In this document: one piece after another, positions 1 to 8,068 of the stretch
How positions within the stretch are numbered: position 1 is the first letter of the stretch
Layout of the letters: every line of letters starts with the position of its first letter
Source of the DNA: Corynebacterium appendicis CIP 107643
Lineage (GTDB): Bacteria > Actinomycetota > Actinomycetes > Mycobacteriales > Mycobacteriaceae
Length of the DNA stretch: 64,000 nucleotides
Reading direction: 5' to 3'
NCBI RefSeq assembly: GCF_030408415.1
Contig: NZ_CP046976.1
Span: 1,960,372 to 2,024,371 of the forward strand
Notes under the pieces: model-generated
Databases searched by the model: none
What the model was told of the DNA's origin: nothing
Seen by the model: only the letters and a program-made list of their open reading frames with translations
Position numbers and translations under genes: made by a program

Positions 1-474
1 CTACCGCTTCTTCACGAGCGCCGTCGCCACCGCCGCCCGTCCCTCCCCCGCACCCGTGAAGCCCATGTGGTCCGTTGTCGTCGCTGACACCGACACCGGC
101 GCGCCGAGCGCCTCCGACAGCACCCGCTCCGCCTCCTCGCGCACAGGCCCCATCTTCGGGGTCTGCGCGATCAGCTGCGCCGAGACATTGACCACCTCAA
201 AGCCACGCTTATCGACGAACCCCCTCAGCTCCCCCAGCAACCTCGCCCCCGTCACTCCCTCGTATTCCGGCCGGCCCACACCCACGAAGCTGCCAAGGTC
301 ACCCAACCCCGCCGCAGACAGCACCGCATCCACGATCGCGTGCGAGACCACGTCCCCGTCAGAGTGACCCTCGCACCCCGGTGTGTCCTCGAAGAGCAGG
401 CCCGCGATCCAGCACGGCTTGCCCTCCTCGATCTGGTGGGCATCAAACGCAGTTCCGACGCGCAAATCAGTCAT
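1..474 (-). CDS. ispF: 2-C-methyl-D-erythritol 2,4-cyclodiphosphate synthase
   Basis: Cyclises CDP-methylerythritol 2-phosphate in the non-mevalonate isoprenoid pathway, in the cytoplasm. The 157-aa length is normal for the family. The metal-binding start reads TAFDAHQ, followed by [15 protein letters not shown] and the closing [14 protein letters not shown], all typical IspF blocks. The stop codon lies at the very edge of the window, so the gene is complete. It starts 11 nt after the ispD stop, and carD-ispD-ispF look like one transcript. One CGTCGATAAGC copy lies in it, encoding VDKR. Confidence 0.95.
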   Translation of the reverse strand: MTDLRVGTAFDAHQIEEGKPCWIAGLLFEDTPGCEGHSDGDVVSHAIVDAVLSAAGLGDLGSFVGVGRPEYEGVTGARLLGELRGFVDKRGFEVVNVSAQLIAQTPKMGPVREEAERVLSEALGAPVSVSATTTDHMGFTGAGEGRAAVATALVKKR

Positions 475-485
475 GCTCCCCGAGA

Positions 486-1265
486 CTAGCTGCCCGGGAC
501 GTCAAAGACCGTCGGCTCCGCCTCTTCCGTGATGCGCTCGGCGAGCACTAGGTCGATCGGGGTGGTGATCTTGAACGCCATCGGGTCGCCCTGCACGGTG
601 GTGACGGGGACACCGAACCACTCCATCAAGCTCGCGTCGTCGGTCGCAGTGAAACCGGGGTGCCCGGCTGCGGGACCTGCCGAAGTTGCGCCCGACGCAG
701 CCGAGCCGACCTGCGCGAAGTATTTCTCGTTGGCTGCGCGCAGGGTGGCCAGGTCGAAGCCCTGCGGCGTCTGCACGGCGCGCAGGGAGGCGCGGTCGGG
801 GGTGCCGAGGACGGTGGAGCCGTCGTCGGAAACTTGCTTGATGGTGTCGGCGACCGGCAGGACAGGTACGACTGCATGGGCCCCGTCCAGGACCGAACGG
901 GCCACACGGGCAATCATTCCGGGCGGGGTGAGGGCACGGGCGGCATCATGGATGAGCACGGTGGCGTCGTCAAGCGAAAGTGCTTGAAGCCCTTCCCACA
1001 CGGAATCCGCGCGTTCCCCCGCGCCGTGGATGAACTGGACGTCGTGGCCGCGCAGCAGGCGGCGAGCGAGCGGCTCCATGTCCGGGCTGACGATCACGCC
1101 GATATGGTCGACGATCTCCGACGTCTCCATCGCCGTGACCGACCGCTCCAGCAGCGAACGTCCGCGCAGCTGCACATACGCCTTCGGGATGTCTGCGCCG
1201 AGCCTCGTTCCGCGCCCGGCGGCGGCGACAAGCGCGACGACCGGGGAGCTAGTCCTCGCTGTCAT
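486..1265 (-). CDS. ispD: 2-C-methyl-D-erythritol 4-phosphate cytidylyltransferase
   Basis: Transfers CMP to methylerythritol 4-phosphate, the step before IspE and IspF. The nucleotide-binding start [14 protein letters not shown] and the middle [14 protein letters not shown] are diagnostic. I chose the ATG at 1265, which overlaps the end of carD by 17 bp and gives 259 aa. The frame is open further upstream to 1352, but that part lies inside carD and adds no family sequence. A short Ala/Gly-rich insert (around residues 195-210) precedes the conserved [12 protein letters not shown] block. Coupled expression with carD is likely. Confidence 0.95.
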   Translation of the reverse strand: MTARTSSPVVALVAAAGRGTRLGADIPKAYVQLRGRSLLERSVTAMETSEIVDHIGVIVSPDMEPLARRLLRGHDVQFIHGAGERADSVWEGLQALSLDDATVLIHDAARALTPPGMIARVARSVLDGAHAVVPVLPVADTIKQVSDDGSTVLGTPDRASLRAVQTPQGFDLATLRAANEKYFAQVGSAASGATSAGPAAGHPGFTATDDASLMEWFGVPVTTVQGDPMAFKITTPIDLVLAERITEEAEPTVFDVPGS

Positions 1266-1842
1266 CGTCGTCGAAGCTAAGGTCGTCGAGGTCGACGTCG
1301 TCCTCAGGATCGAAATCGCCGCTCGGCTTATCGACGAGCCCCTGCTCCACATGCCGCGCGATCACCGCCTGGATCTCCTTCTCCATGCCGTCGGCCTTCT
1401 TCTCGTCCACCGGCTCAGCCAGCGCGAGCTCGCCCACGAGAATCTGGCGGGCCTTGCCAAGCATGCGCTTCTCGCCGGCGGAAAGACCGCGGCCCTGGTC
1501 TCGGCGCCACAGATCGCGCACGACCTCGGCGACCTTGTTGATGTCGCCCGACGCCAGACGCTCCTGGTTCGCCTTGTAACGGCGGGACCAGTTGCCCGCC
1601 TCCTCCACGTCCGTCTCGCGCAGAACCGAGAAGACCTTCCGCAGGCCCTCCTCGCCGACGACGTCGCGGACGCCGACCAGCTCCGCGTTCTTCACCGGCA
1701 CGCGCACCGAAAGGTCCGACTGCAGGATATTCAGGACCAGGAAGTCGAGCTCCTCCCCGCCCATCTCACGCTTTTCAATGTCGGCGATTTTGGCCGCACC
1801 GTGGTGCGGGTAGACGACCACTTCTCCGACTGTGAAATCCAT
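1249..1842 (-). CDS. carD: CarD-family RNA polymerase-binding regulator
   Basis: CarD binds the RNA polymerase beta subunit and stabilises open promoter complexes, notably at rRNA promoters. The N-terminal Tudor-like domain starts [15 protein letters not shown] (residues 1-60). A helical DNA-binding domain follows, containing [17 protein letters not shown]. The extreme C-terminus (about 25 residues) is strongly acidic, [17 protein letters not shown], longer than in mycobacteria. The total of 197 aa is slightly long for the family. The gene heads carD-ispD-ispF, an arrangement shared with Mycobacterium. One CGTCGATAAGC copy encodes VDKP. Confidence 0.95.
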   Translation of the reverse strand: MDFTVGEVVVYPHHGAAKIADIEKREMGGEELDFLVLNILQSDLSVRVPVKNAELVGVRDVVGEEGLRKVFSVLRETDVEEAGNWSRRYKANQERLASGDINKVAEVVRDLWRRDQGRGLSAGEKRMLGKARQILVGELALAEPVDEKKADGMEKEIQAVIARHVEQGLVDKPSGDFDPEDDVDLDDLSFDDDDSED

Positions 1843-1892
1843 GAAGTCTCCTCTTCCGGGTCCTCTTCTTAGGGGATCAAACTAACGTGACG

Positions 1893-1898
1893 ATTCTA
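1893..1898 (-). promoter_or_regulatory. candidate -10 element of the carD operon
   Basis: TAGAAT on the minus strand, about 50 nt upstream of the carD ATG, fits the corynebacterial extended TANNNT pattern. No clear -35 box was recognised, so this is only a candidate. Confidence 0.3.
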
Positions 1899-2065
1899 GC
1901 ACCTGCGCTCTTGCCCCCGCCCCGCTAACCCGGATACCCCCGGATGACCCCCGTTTTGGCGTGGGGCGCATCTCTGCGTGGTCCCCAAACTGTGTATCGG
2001 GGCTGCCGAAAGGCTAAGGTGAATCGGTGATACGCCTTAAAGAACTCTCTATGGAGGACATCGAC

Positions 2066-2617
2066 GTGAAGTCCCTGAAGTCGGTCGCACGCCGCGGTGG
2101 CGCTGTTTCTGTCGCCGCCGCATCCGCTTTGCTGCTCGCCGCTTGCTCGGCAGGCCAGATCACCCAGACCTCTTCCCAGGTCGCGGCAGTCAACGGTGCC
2201 AGCGCCCAGACCGAGGACGGCTCCGTCGCCGTCCGCGACGTCACCGTGCTTCTCGACGAGACTGGCAAGGCCGCCCTCAAGTTCACCGCCACCAACCAGG
2301 ACTACGACATGCGCGAGCACACGCTGCAGTCCGTGGAGGTCGACGGCCAGTCCGTGCAGCTCGGCTCCGTCGACCCGATGCCGTACAACACCACCCTCGT
2401 CGGCGACTCCGCTGACGGCTTGGACACCATGCCGGAAGCCGACATGGACAAGATCCAGTACGTCGAGACCGCGCTCGACAACGACGACTTCGCGTACGGC
2501 GGCAACCTGCCGGTCACGTTCACGTTCGACTCCGGCACGATCGAGACGCTGGCGACCGTCTCCGCGCCGACCGTGAAGTCCGGCGAGTCCCACCGCCAGC
2601 CGGAGGCTGAGCACTAA
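2066..2617 (+). CDS. secreted lipoprotein, LpqE-like
   Basis: A lipoprotein with signal peptide and lipobox LLAAC at about residues 22-26, so it is lipidated and held on the outer face of the membrane. The GTG at 2066 is preferred because GGAGG lies 8 nt before it; the frame is open further upstream. The mature part (about 160 aa) contains a beta-rich stretch with paired motifs such as TLQSVEVDGQSVQLG. It sits between carD (divergent) and radA (same strand), as lpqE does in Mycobacterium tuberculosis. The family function is not established. The gap 1843-2065 holds both promoters and no gene. Confidence 0.8.
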   Translation: MKSLKSVARRGGAVSVAAASALLLAACSAGQITQTSSQVAAVNGASAQTEDGSVAVRDVTVLLDETGKAALKFTATNQDYDMREHTLQSVEVDGQSVQLGSVDPMPYNTTLVGDSADGLDTMPEADMDKIQYVETALDNDDFAYGGNLPVTFTFDSGTIETLATVSAPTVKSGESHRQPEAEH

Positions 2618-2645
2618 TCTCCCAGCGCAGCAGCGCGGGCACTCG

Positions 2646-4172
2646 ATGAAGAAACGCACCGTCCACACGTGCTCCGAGTGCGGCTACTCGTCGCCGAAAT
2701 GGCTCGGCCGCTGCCCAGAATGCGGCGCGTGGGGCACCCTCCAGGAGCAAGCCAGCGCGCCTTCCGCGTCCGCCGCACGACCGGCATCCACGGGACTTAC
2801 CCCCACCAGCGCCGCGCAGCCGATCACGAAAATCGCCGCGAGCGCCGCTTATCGACGCCCCTCCGGCATCTCCGAACTCGACCGCGTCCTCGGCGGCGGC
2901 GTGGTCCCCGGCTCAGTCGTCCTCTTGTCCGGTGAGCCCGGCGTGGGCAAATCCACCCTGCTTCTCGAGGTAGCGAGCCGTTGGGCCGCCGCCTCCGACT
3001 CCGCGTCCGATTCCTCCCCCGCCGCCAGCTCCGAATCACGCGCTGACTCCCCCGCCGCCGGGCGCACCGCGCTGTACGTCACCGCCGAGGAATCCGCCGC
3101 GCAAGTCCGCGGTCGCGCCGAACGCACCGGCGGCCTCAACGACAGGCTCTTCCTCGCCTCGGAGTCGAACTTGGACGTCGTCTTCGGGCACGTCGACGCG
3201 GTGAAGCCGAGCTTGCTCATCGTCGACTCCGTGCAGACCATGCAGGCGCCCGGTGTCGAGGGTGTCGCGGGCGGCGTCGCCCAGTCGCGCGCGGTGACCG
3301 CAGCCCTGACGACCTTGGCGAAGACCACGAACTTGCCGATCCTCCTCGTTGGTCACGTGACCAAGGACGGCAACGTCGCGGGGCCGCGGGTGCTTGAGCA
3401 CTTGGTCGACGTCGTCCTCACCTTCGAAGGCGACCGCCAGACCAGCCTGCGCATGCTGCGGGGCATGAAGAACCGCTTCGGCGCTACCGACGAGGTCGGC
3501 TGTTTCGAGCAGACCTCCGACGGCATCCGCGAGGTGCCGGACCCGTCCGGGCTGTTCCTCTCCCACCGCGGGCAGACACCAGACGGCTCGGCTGTCACCG
3601 TCGCGATGGACGGCGTGCGCCCCATCCTCGCCGAAGTCCAGGCCCTGACCGTCGACCCGGTGAATAAATCGCCGCGTCGCGTCGTCACGGGCCTCGACTT
3701 CAACCGTGTCCCCATGGTCCTCGCTGTCCTTCAAGCGCGGTGCGGGGAAAGGACTAACGACAAGGACGCGTACGTCGCCACCGTCGGCGGCATGCGCATC
3801 ACGGAGACGGCGACAGACCTCGCTGTAGCCCTTGCGACCTGGTCGAGCCTGCACAATCAGCCGCTGCCGCCCAAAACGGTCGTGATCGGCGAGGTGGGGC
3901 TCGCGGGAGAGCTGCGGCGCGTCCCCAACCTGGAGCGCCGGCTCACGGAAGCTGCGCGCCTCGGCTACGAGTACGCGATCGTCCCCGCCGGAAGCGGTAC
4001 ACGCAGCGGCGCGAAGAGCAAGGGAAGTGCAGGGAGCGCAGGTAACGCAGGCAGCCCGAGTACGAAATCAGGTGCGCGCAGCACAGGCAACGGCGCGAGC
4101 ATCCCCGGCATGAGCGTCCGGGAGGTGGGGACGCTGGGGGAGGCGATCGCGTGCGTCGATAAGCGGAAGTAG
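2646..4172 (+). CDS. radA: DNA repair protein RadA (Sms)
   Basis: A RecA-like ATPase that acts as a branch-migration helicase in recombinational repair. In order: a C4 zinc finger (CSECGYSSPKWLGRCPECG, residues 9-27), Walker A GEPGVGKSTLL, the RadA-specific MKNRFGATDEVG motif, and the C-terminal Lon-protease-like fold. Two low-complexity inserts are unusual: a Ser/Ala/Asp run after the Walker region (near residues 118-140) and a Gly/Ser/Lys run near residues 450-485. Two CGTCGATAAGC copies lie in the gene, one as AYRR and one in the last codons (VDKR). It is followed by disA after 12 nt. Confidence 0.95.
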   Translation: MKKRTVHTCSECGYSSPKWLGRCPECGAWGTLQEQASAPSASAARPASTGLTPTSAAQPITKIAASAAYRRPSGISELDRVLGGGVVPGSVVLLSGEPGVGKSTLLLEVASRWAAASDSASDSSPAASSESRADSPAAGRTALYVTAEESAAQVRGRAERTGGLNDRLFLASESNLDVVFGHVDAVKPSLLIVDSVQTMQAPGVEGVAGGVAQSRAVTAALTTLAKTTNLPILLVGHVTKDGNVAGPRVLEHLVDVVLTFEGDRQTSLRMLRGMKNRFGATDEVGCFEQTSDGIREVPDPSGLFLSHRGQTPDGSAVTVAMDGVRPILAEVQALTVDPVNKSPRRVVTGLDFNRVPMVLAVLQARCGERTNDKDAYVATVGGMRITETATDLAVALATWSSLHNQPLPPKTVVIGEVGLAGELRRVPNLERRLTEAARLGYEYAIVPAGSGTRSGAKSKGSAGSAGNAGSPSTKSGARSTGNGASIPGMSVREVGTLGEAIACVDKRK

Positions 4173-4184
4173 ACTTCGTTTCCT

Positions 4185-5225
4185 ATGACCTTCATGCGTG
4201 ACACGCTCCAGCGTCTCGCGCCCGGAACGCAGCTGCGCGACGGGCTTGAGCGCATCAAACGCGGCCACACCGGCGCGCTCATCGTGCTTGGCGACGGCCC
4301 CGAGGTCGCCGACGTGTGTGACGGCGGCATCGAATTCGACGTGCCGTTCACGCCGACACTGCTGCGCGAGCTGTCGAAGATGGACGGCGCCGTCATCTTG
4401 TCCGACGACGCGACCCGCATCACGCGCGCGAACATGCAGCTCGTGCCGTCGCCGTCGTTCCCGACCACCGAAACGGGCACGCGCCACCGCACCGCCGAGC
4501 GCACCGCACTGCATACGGGGGTTCCGGTGGTGTCCGTGTCGGCGTCGATGAATATCGTGACGGTCTACGCCGACGGGAAACGCCACGTCATCGAGGAACC
4601 CGTCGTGCTCATGACGCGCGCACGCCAGGCGATCGCGACGGTGGAGCAGTACCGCTCGCGCGTGGACAAGGCGAACCAGCGTCTCAGCGTCGCGGAAATG
4701 AACCGCTACGCCACCGTCGAGGACGTGCTGCACCTGCTGCAACGCCAGCTTCTCCTGCACCGCGCCGCGCGCGACGTCGACGACCAAATCCTCGAGCTCG
4801 GCGCCGACGCCCGCCAACTCCGCCTCCAGCTCAGCGAACTACGCGGCAGCATCTACCACGACATCGCCATGCTCGTGTGCGATTACGTCGTCGCCGACGG
4901 CGCCCCCAGCAATTCGCTTATCGACGACACCCTCGACCGCCTCTCCCTCCTCCCCGACCCCGAGCTCCTCAACACCTCAGCTCTGGCCAGCGCTTTAGGG
5001 CTGCCCGCCACCGAGGAAAACCTCATGGAGGACGTCACTCCGCGCGGCTACCGCGCCCTGACCCGCATCCCCCGCGTGCAGAAATTCCTCATCGACCACA
5101 TCGTCGCCGAATTCGGCGATCTCGACGCGATCCGTGCCGCCGACCCCGAGCAGCTCGCCACCGCCGAGAACGTCTCGCCGCTGTGGGCGCGCCACATTGT
5201 GGAGGGGCTGCGCCGCCTCGGGTAG
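4185..5225 (+). CDS. disA: diadenylate cyclase DisA (DNA integrity scanning)
   Basis: Makes cyclic di-AMP from two ATP and scans DNA for branched structures as an octamer. The cyclase domain (residues 1-150) shows the DGA motif in SKMDGAVILSDD and the RHR motif in GTRHRTAERTA. A helical linker and a C-terminal helix-hairpin-helix domain (about residues 280-346, RIPRVQKFLIDHI) follow. At 346 aa the length is near the family norm. An alternative ATG lies three codons downstream. The radA-disA pair is conserved in actinobacteria and suggests shared expression. One CGTCGATAAGC copy encodes LID. Confidence 0.95.
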   Translation: MTFMRDTLQRLAPGTQLRDGLERIKRGHTGALIVLGDGPEVADVCDGGIEFDVPFTPTLLRELSKMDGAVILSDDATRITRANMQLVPSPSFPTTETGTRHRTAERTALHTGVPVVSVSASMNIVTVYADGKRHVIEEPVVLMTRARQAIATVEQYRSRVDKANQRLSVAEMNRYATVEDVLHLLQRQLLLHRAARDVDDQILELGADARQLRLQLSELRGSIYHDIAMLVCDYVVADGAPSNSLIDDTLDRLSLLPDPELLNTSALASALGLPATEENLMEDVTPRGYRALTRIPRVQKFLIDHIVAEFGDLDAIRAADPEQLATAENVSPLWARHIVEGLRRLG

Positions 5226-5313
5226 CCTCCGCGCCGCCGGTCTCCCGCGTCGCCGTTCTCCCGCGCCGCGCTGCTCCCCGCGCCGGCTCACCGATCGATC
5301 CTTGTCGCGCCTC

Positions 5314-6234
5314 TTAGCCTGTGATGTTGAAGGTCACAGGTGCCGAGCTCTTCTCACCTAGGAAGCCGACGGCGGCGTAGGCGCCGGGGGCGGCGGGCTG
5401 GCGGGCATCGCAACGCTCGGGCGCCGAGTCCAGTCCCGACCACGCCGCCGTGAACTTCCTCGTCTCGCCCGCCGGGAAGACCTCCTCGCCGGTGATCATC
5501 GGCTTATTGCAGTCGGTGTCGCTCCAGATCTGCTGGTAGCCCTCGCGGGCGATGGAGAACGCGGCGAAACGCAACTGGTTGTCGTCGGTGTCGATGACGC
5601 AGTCCCCGCCCGTCGGGTTGTGGATCAGCACGCTGAACTTCCGCTCCTCCGCCGGCTCGCCCTGGCCGAAAGCCGTCTTGTTGAGCTCCGCCGTCAGCTG
5701 CAGGTCCTCCAGCTCGCACGTCTTCTTCGCGGCGAGGGCTTCGTCGTCGGGCTTCTCTCCGTCTTTGTCCTTGTCCTTGCCGGGTTCGCCTTCTTCGGTG
5801 GCCGCTGCGTCGCTGGATTTAGCGTCGGTGCCGGTCGCGTCGGCAGCGGTGGCGTCGGTTTCGTCGCTGGCGGCATCGGCACCCTCGGGGTTCGGCTCGG
5901 TCGGGGTCGTGACCAACGTCGACGGCGCGGCGGTGGGAGTCTCCGGGGCATCGTCACCGCCGGAGCGCGCGAACGCGGTCAACCCCCACACCACCAGCGC
6001 CACGACAGCGAGGATCACCACGACGGCGGCGACGCGGCGCCGGGTGTAGATCTCCTGCGGCAAGGGCCGGTTGTCGCCGCCGGAGTGCTCGTCTGGGTAG
6101 CCGTCATCAAAACGGTCCGCACGGTCCGCACGGTCAGCGCGGTCGGTGTGGCTAGCACGGCCGAGGTCGGCACGGTCGGCGCGGCTGGAGCCGCGGCCGG
6201 GGCGGTCAGGTCGGTGGGGCGGTTGGTGTGTCAC
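5314..6234 (-). CDS. single-pass membrane protein with Asp-Arg-Ala repeat, unknown function
   Basis: I do not recognise a named family. A GTG start gives 306 aa. Residues 1-60 are charged and disordered and contain a run of DRA/RAD triplets encoded by a 9-bp repeat. One membrane helix follows (VAAVVVILAVVALVVWGL, about residues 69-86), then an acidic Asp/Ala/Thr/Lys-rich linker (residues 95-165), and an exported beta-type domain with several cysteines (KTCELEDLQL, GDCVIDTDDN, SDTDCN, PERCDA). It lies 9 nt behind the carbonic anhydrase gene on the same strand, so they are probably co-transcribed. The gap 5226-5313 shows nothing. Confidence 0.75.
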   Translation of the reverse strand: MTHQPPHRPDRPGRGSSRADRADLGRASHTDRADRADRADRFDDGYPDEHSGGDNRPLPQEIYTRRRVAAVVVILAVVALVVWGLTAFARSGGDDAPETPTAAPSTLVTTPTEPNPEGADAASDETDATAADATGTDAKSSDAAATEEGEPGKDKDKDGEKPDDEALAAKKTCELEDLQLTAELNKTAFGQGEPAEERKFSVLIHNPTGGDCVIDTDDNQLRFAAFSIAREGYQQIWSDTDCNKPMITGEEVFPAGETRKFTAAWSGLDSAPERCDARQPAAPGAYAAVGFLGEKSSAPVTFNITG

Positions 6235-6243
6235 ACCGTGATC

Positions 6244-6858
6244 CTAACCCGCGAAATGCTCCTGAACGCTTGTGACGCGGCCATCTTCAAGCCTGTATCT
6301 TGCGGCTACGACGCCGAGACTGCCGTCAGCCACCTTGCTCTCCAAGGTCGGGATGCGCGCCATGATGTGCTCGGCGGTCACCTCGGCGTGGACTTCTTCG
6401 ATGCCGGCGCGGTCGTCGCGGCCAGCCCGCTTGGCGGCGAGAACACTCGGTGCGATCTTCTCGACGAACACACGCGTCAGATCCGCCGGCAAGTCCCCCT
6501 CTTCGAACGACGACGCAGCCGCGCCGATCGCGCCGCAGCTCTCGTGGCTCAGCACCACGATCAGCGACACGCCCAGCGACTTCACCGCGTACTCAAGGGA
6601 ACCGGTCACTGCCGCGTCGACGCAGCCGCCGGCGGTGCGGATGACGAAAAGGTCGCCGAGGCCGACGTCGAACAGCATCTCGACCGGCACCCGCGAATCC
6701 GAGCACGCCAGCACAGCGGCGAAGGGGGCTTGGCCGGAGCGGAGCTCGGCGCGTCGATAAGCGTTGGTGTTGGGGTGTTCCGGGCTGTCGCTGGCGAATC
6801 TCGCGTTACCCGCTTCAAGATGCGCCCACGCATCCCGCGGAATCTTCCTGAAAGGCAT
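6244..6858 (-). CDS. beta-class carbonic anhydrase
   Basis: Interconverts CO2 and bicarbonate. The zinc site is visible as ACSDSRVP and, 50-60 residues later, HESCGAIGAA, giving the Cys-His-Cys ligand set. The ATG at 6858 gives MPFRKIP and about 204 aa, normal for the family. An ATG at 6879 is also in frame, but it would overlap the divergent mutY promoter. The mutY start lies only 22 bp away on the other strand. One CGTCGATAAGC copy encodes AYRR. Confidence 0.93.
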   Translation of the reverse strand: MPFRKIPRDAWAHLEAGNARFASDSPEHPNTNAYRRAELRSGQAPFAAVLACSDSRVPVEMLFDVGLGDLFVIRTAGGCVDAAVTGSLEYAVKSLGVSLIVVLSHESCGAIGAAASSFEEGDLPADLTRVFVEKIAPSVLAAKRAGRDDRAGIEEVHAEVTAEHIMARIPTLESKVADGSLGVVAARYRLEDGRVTSVQEHFAG

Positions 6859-6880
6859 AGCCACTATTGTTGCACGCATT

Positions 6881-7786
6881 GTGATTGATTCCGCGAAAGT
6901 CACCGCCTGGTACCGCGACAACGCCCGCGACCTGCCCTGGCGGCGCCCCGGCACCACCCCGTGGGGCATCCTGTTGTCCGAGGTGATGAGCCATCAAACC
7001 CCCGTCGCCCGCGTCGCCCCCATCTGGGAAGAATGGATCGCACGCTGGCCCACCCCCGCCGACCTCGCCGCCGCTCCCACCGACGCCGTCCTCCGCGCAT
7101 GGGGCACCCTCGGCTACCCGCGCCGCGCGCTCCGCCTCAAAGAATGCGCGCAAACGCTTGTCGACGCCTGGGACGGTGCCGTCCCCCAATCCGTCGATTC
7201 CTTGCTCGCGCTACCCGGCATCGGCGACTACACAGCCCGCGCCGTCGCCGCCTTCGCCTACGGGCGCGCCGTGCCCGTCGTAGACACCAACGTCCGCCGC
7301 GTCTACGCCCGCGCTGTCCTCGGCCGGCCCGTCGCCCGGCCGCAAAAAGCCGAGCTCGCGTGGGTTGCGGAGCTGCTGCCCGACGCCGACGCTGCGCCCG
7401 ACGCTTCCGCATCCGGCGCCCCAGCCAACCCCGAGGCCGCTGTGTTCTCCGCGGGCCTCATGGAACTCGGCGCCCTCGTGTGCACCGCGACCTCGCCCGC
7501 GTGCGGCGAATGCCCGCTCGGCGACGACTGCGCGTGGCTCGTCGCCGGGTCGCCCGCCCCGACGGCCGACGAACTCGCGCGCCGCAAAGTCCAGAAATTC
7601 GAGGGCACCGACCGGCAAGTCCGCGGCAAAATCATGAAGGTTCTGCGCGAAGCAGACGCGCCCGTCCCCCAGTCGGCGATCGACGTCGTCTGGCCCGACG
7701 ACGCCCAACGCTCCCGTGCCCTCTACTCGCTCCTCGAAGACGGCCTCGCCGCCCAAGACGCCGACGGGCGCTTCCGCCTCCCCTAG
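6881..7786 (+). CDS. mutY: A/G-specific adenine DNA glycosylase
   Basis: Removes adenine mispaired with 8-oxoguanine. The GTG at 6881 gives VIDSAKVTAWYRDNARDLPW, the normal MutY N-terminus. Visible features are the catalytic Glu region SEVMSHQT, the helix-hairpin-helix LPGIGDYTARAV, the catalytic Asp in VVDTNVRRVYAR, and the iron-sulfur cluster cysteines CTATSPACGECPLGDDC. It has 301 aa; the C-terminal Nudix-like domain is reduced to a short helical region. Divergent from the carbonic anhydrase gene. It carries a one-mismatch copy of the dispersed repeat at 7156-7165. Confidence 0.95.
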   Translation: MIDSAKVTAWYRDNARDLPWRRPGTTPWGILLSEVMSHQTPVARVAPIWEEWIARWPTPADLAAAPTDAVLRAWGTLGYPRRALRLKECAQTLVDAWDGAVPQSVDSLLALPGIGDYTARAVAAFAYGRAVPVVDTNVRRVYARAVLGRPVARPQKAELAWVAELLPDADAAPDASASGAPANPEAAVFSAGLMELGALVCTATSPACGECPLGDDCAWLVAGSPAPTADELARRKVQKFEGTDRQVRGKIMKVLREADAPVPQSAIDVVWPDDAQRSRALYSLLEDGLAAQDADGRFRLP

Positions 7787-7821
7787 AGCAGATCCGCGCA
7801 CGTCGCCTCGGCTGCCGCCCG

Positions 7822-7992
7822 CTATTTCCAGCGACCGCGGTACGTCAGCCCGCCGGGCAGCTTCACCCACACGCCACCGCGCGAATTGACCGTCAGCGGC
7901 CCCATCTTCGTGGACATTGACGCGCCCGACTTGGACACGTTGATCCACGAATTCTTGCCGACCTTCTTTTTGTCCCTGTACAGCAGACCCAT
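7822..7992 (-). CDS. DUF4236-like small protein
   Basis: A 56-aa frame with the pattern of short DUF4236 proteins: a start MGLLYRDKKKVG, a central INVSKSGASMS and an end with glycine-rich turns (LPGGLTYRGRWK). The family has no established function. The ATG at 7992 lies in the 282-bp space between mutY (convergent) and the lipase gene (divergent). Codon use is like the neighbours. The assignment rests on the characteristic N(V/L)SKSG motif and spacing. Confidence 0.65.
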   Translation of the reverse strand: MGLLYRDKKKVGKNSWINVSKSGASMSTKMGPLTVNSRGGVWVKLPGGLTYRGRWK

Positions 7993-8055
7993 AGCGCTTC
8001 ATACTACGCACCGGATTTGTTTTTGAATAACCCTTAATTCGACTTCAGATTCACA

Positions 8056-8061
8056 TAGCAT
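8056..8061 (+). promoter_or_regulatory. -10 element, leaderless lipase transcript
   Basis: TAGCAT lies exactly 7 nt before the lipase ATG at 8069, with no ribosome-binding site between. This is the layout of a leaderless mRNA. Confidence 0.45.
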
Positions 8062-8068
8062 CAAGAAT

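Noticed and set aside
1266..1352. A longer N-terminus for ispD
   Set aside because: The extra 29 codons lie inside carD and read as low-quality Ser/Thr sequence; family members start at the nucleotide-binding strand.
2646..4172. Foreign origin of the low-complexity inserts in radA
   Set aside because: Base and codon use match the rest of the gene, so local expansion is more likely than transfer.
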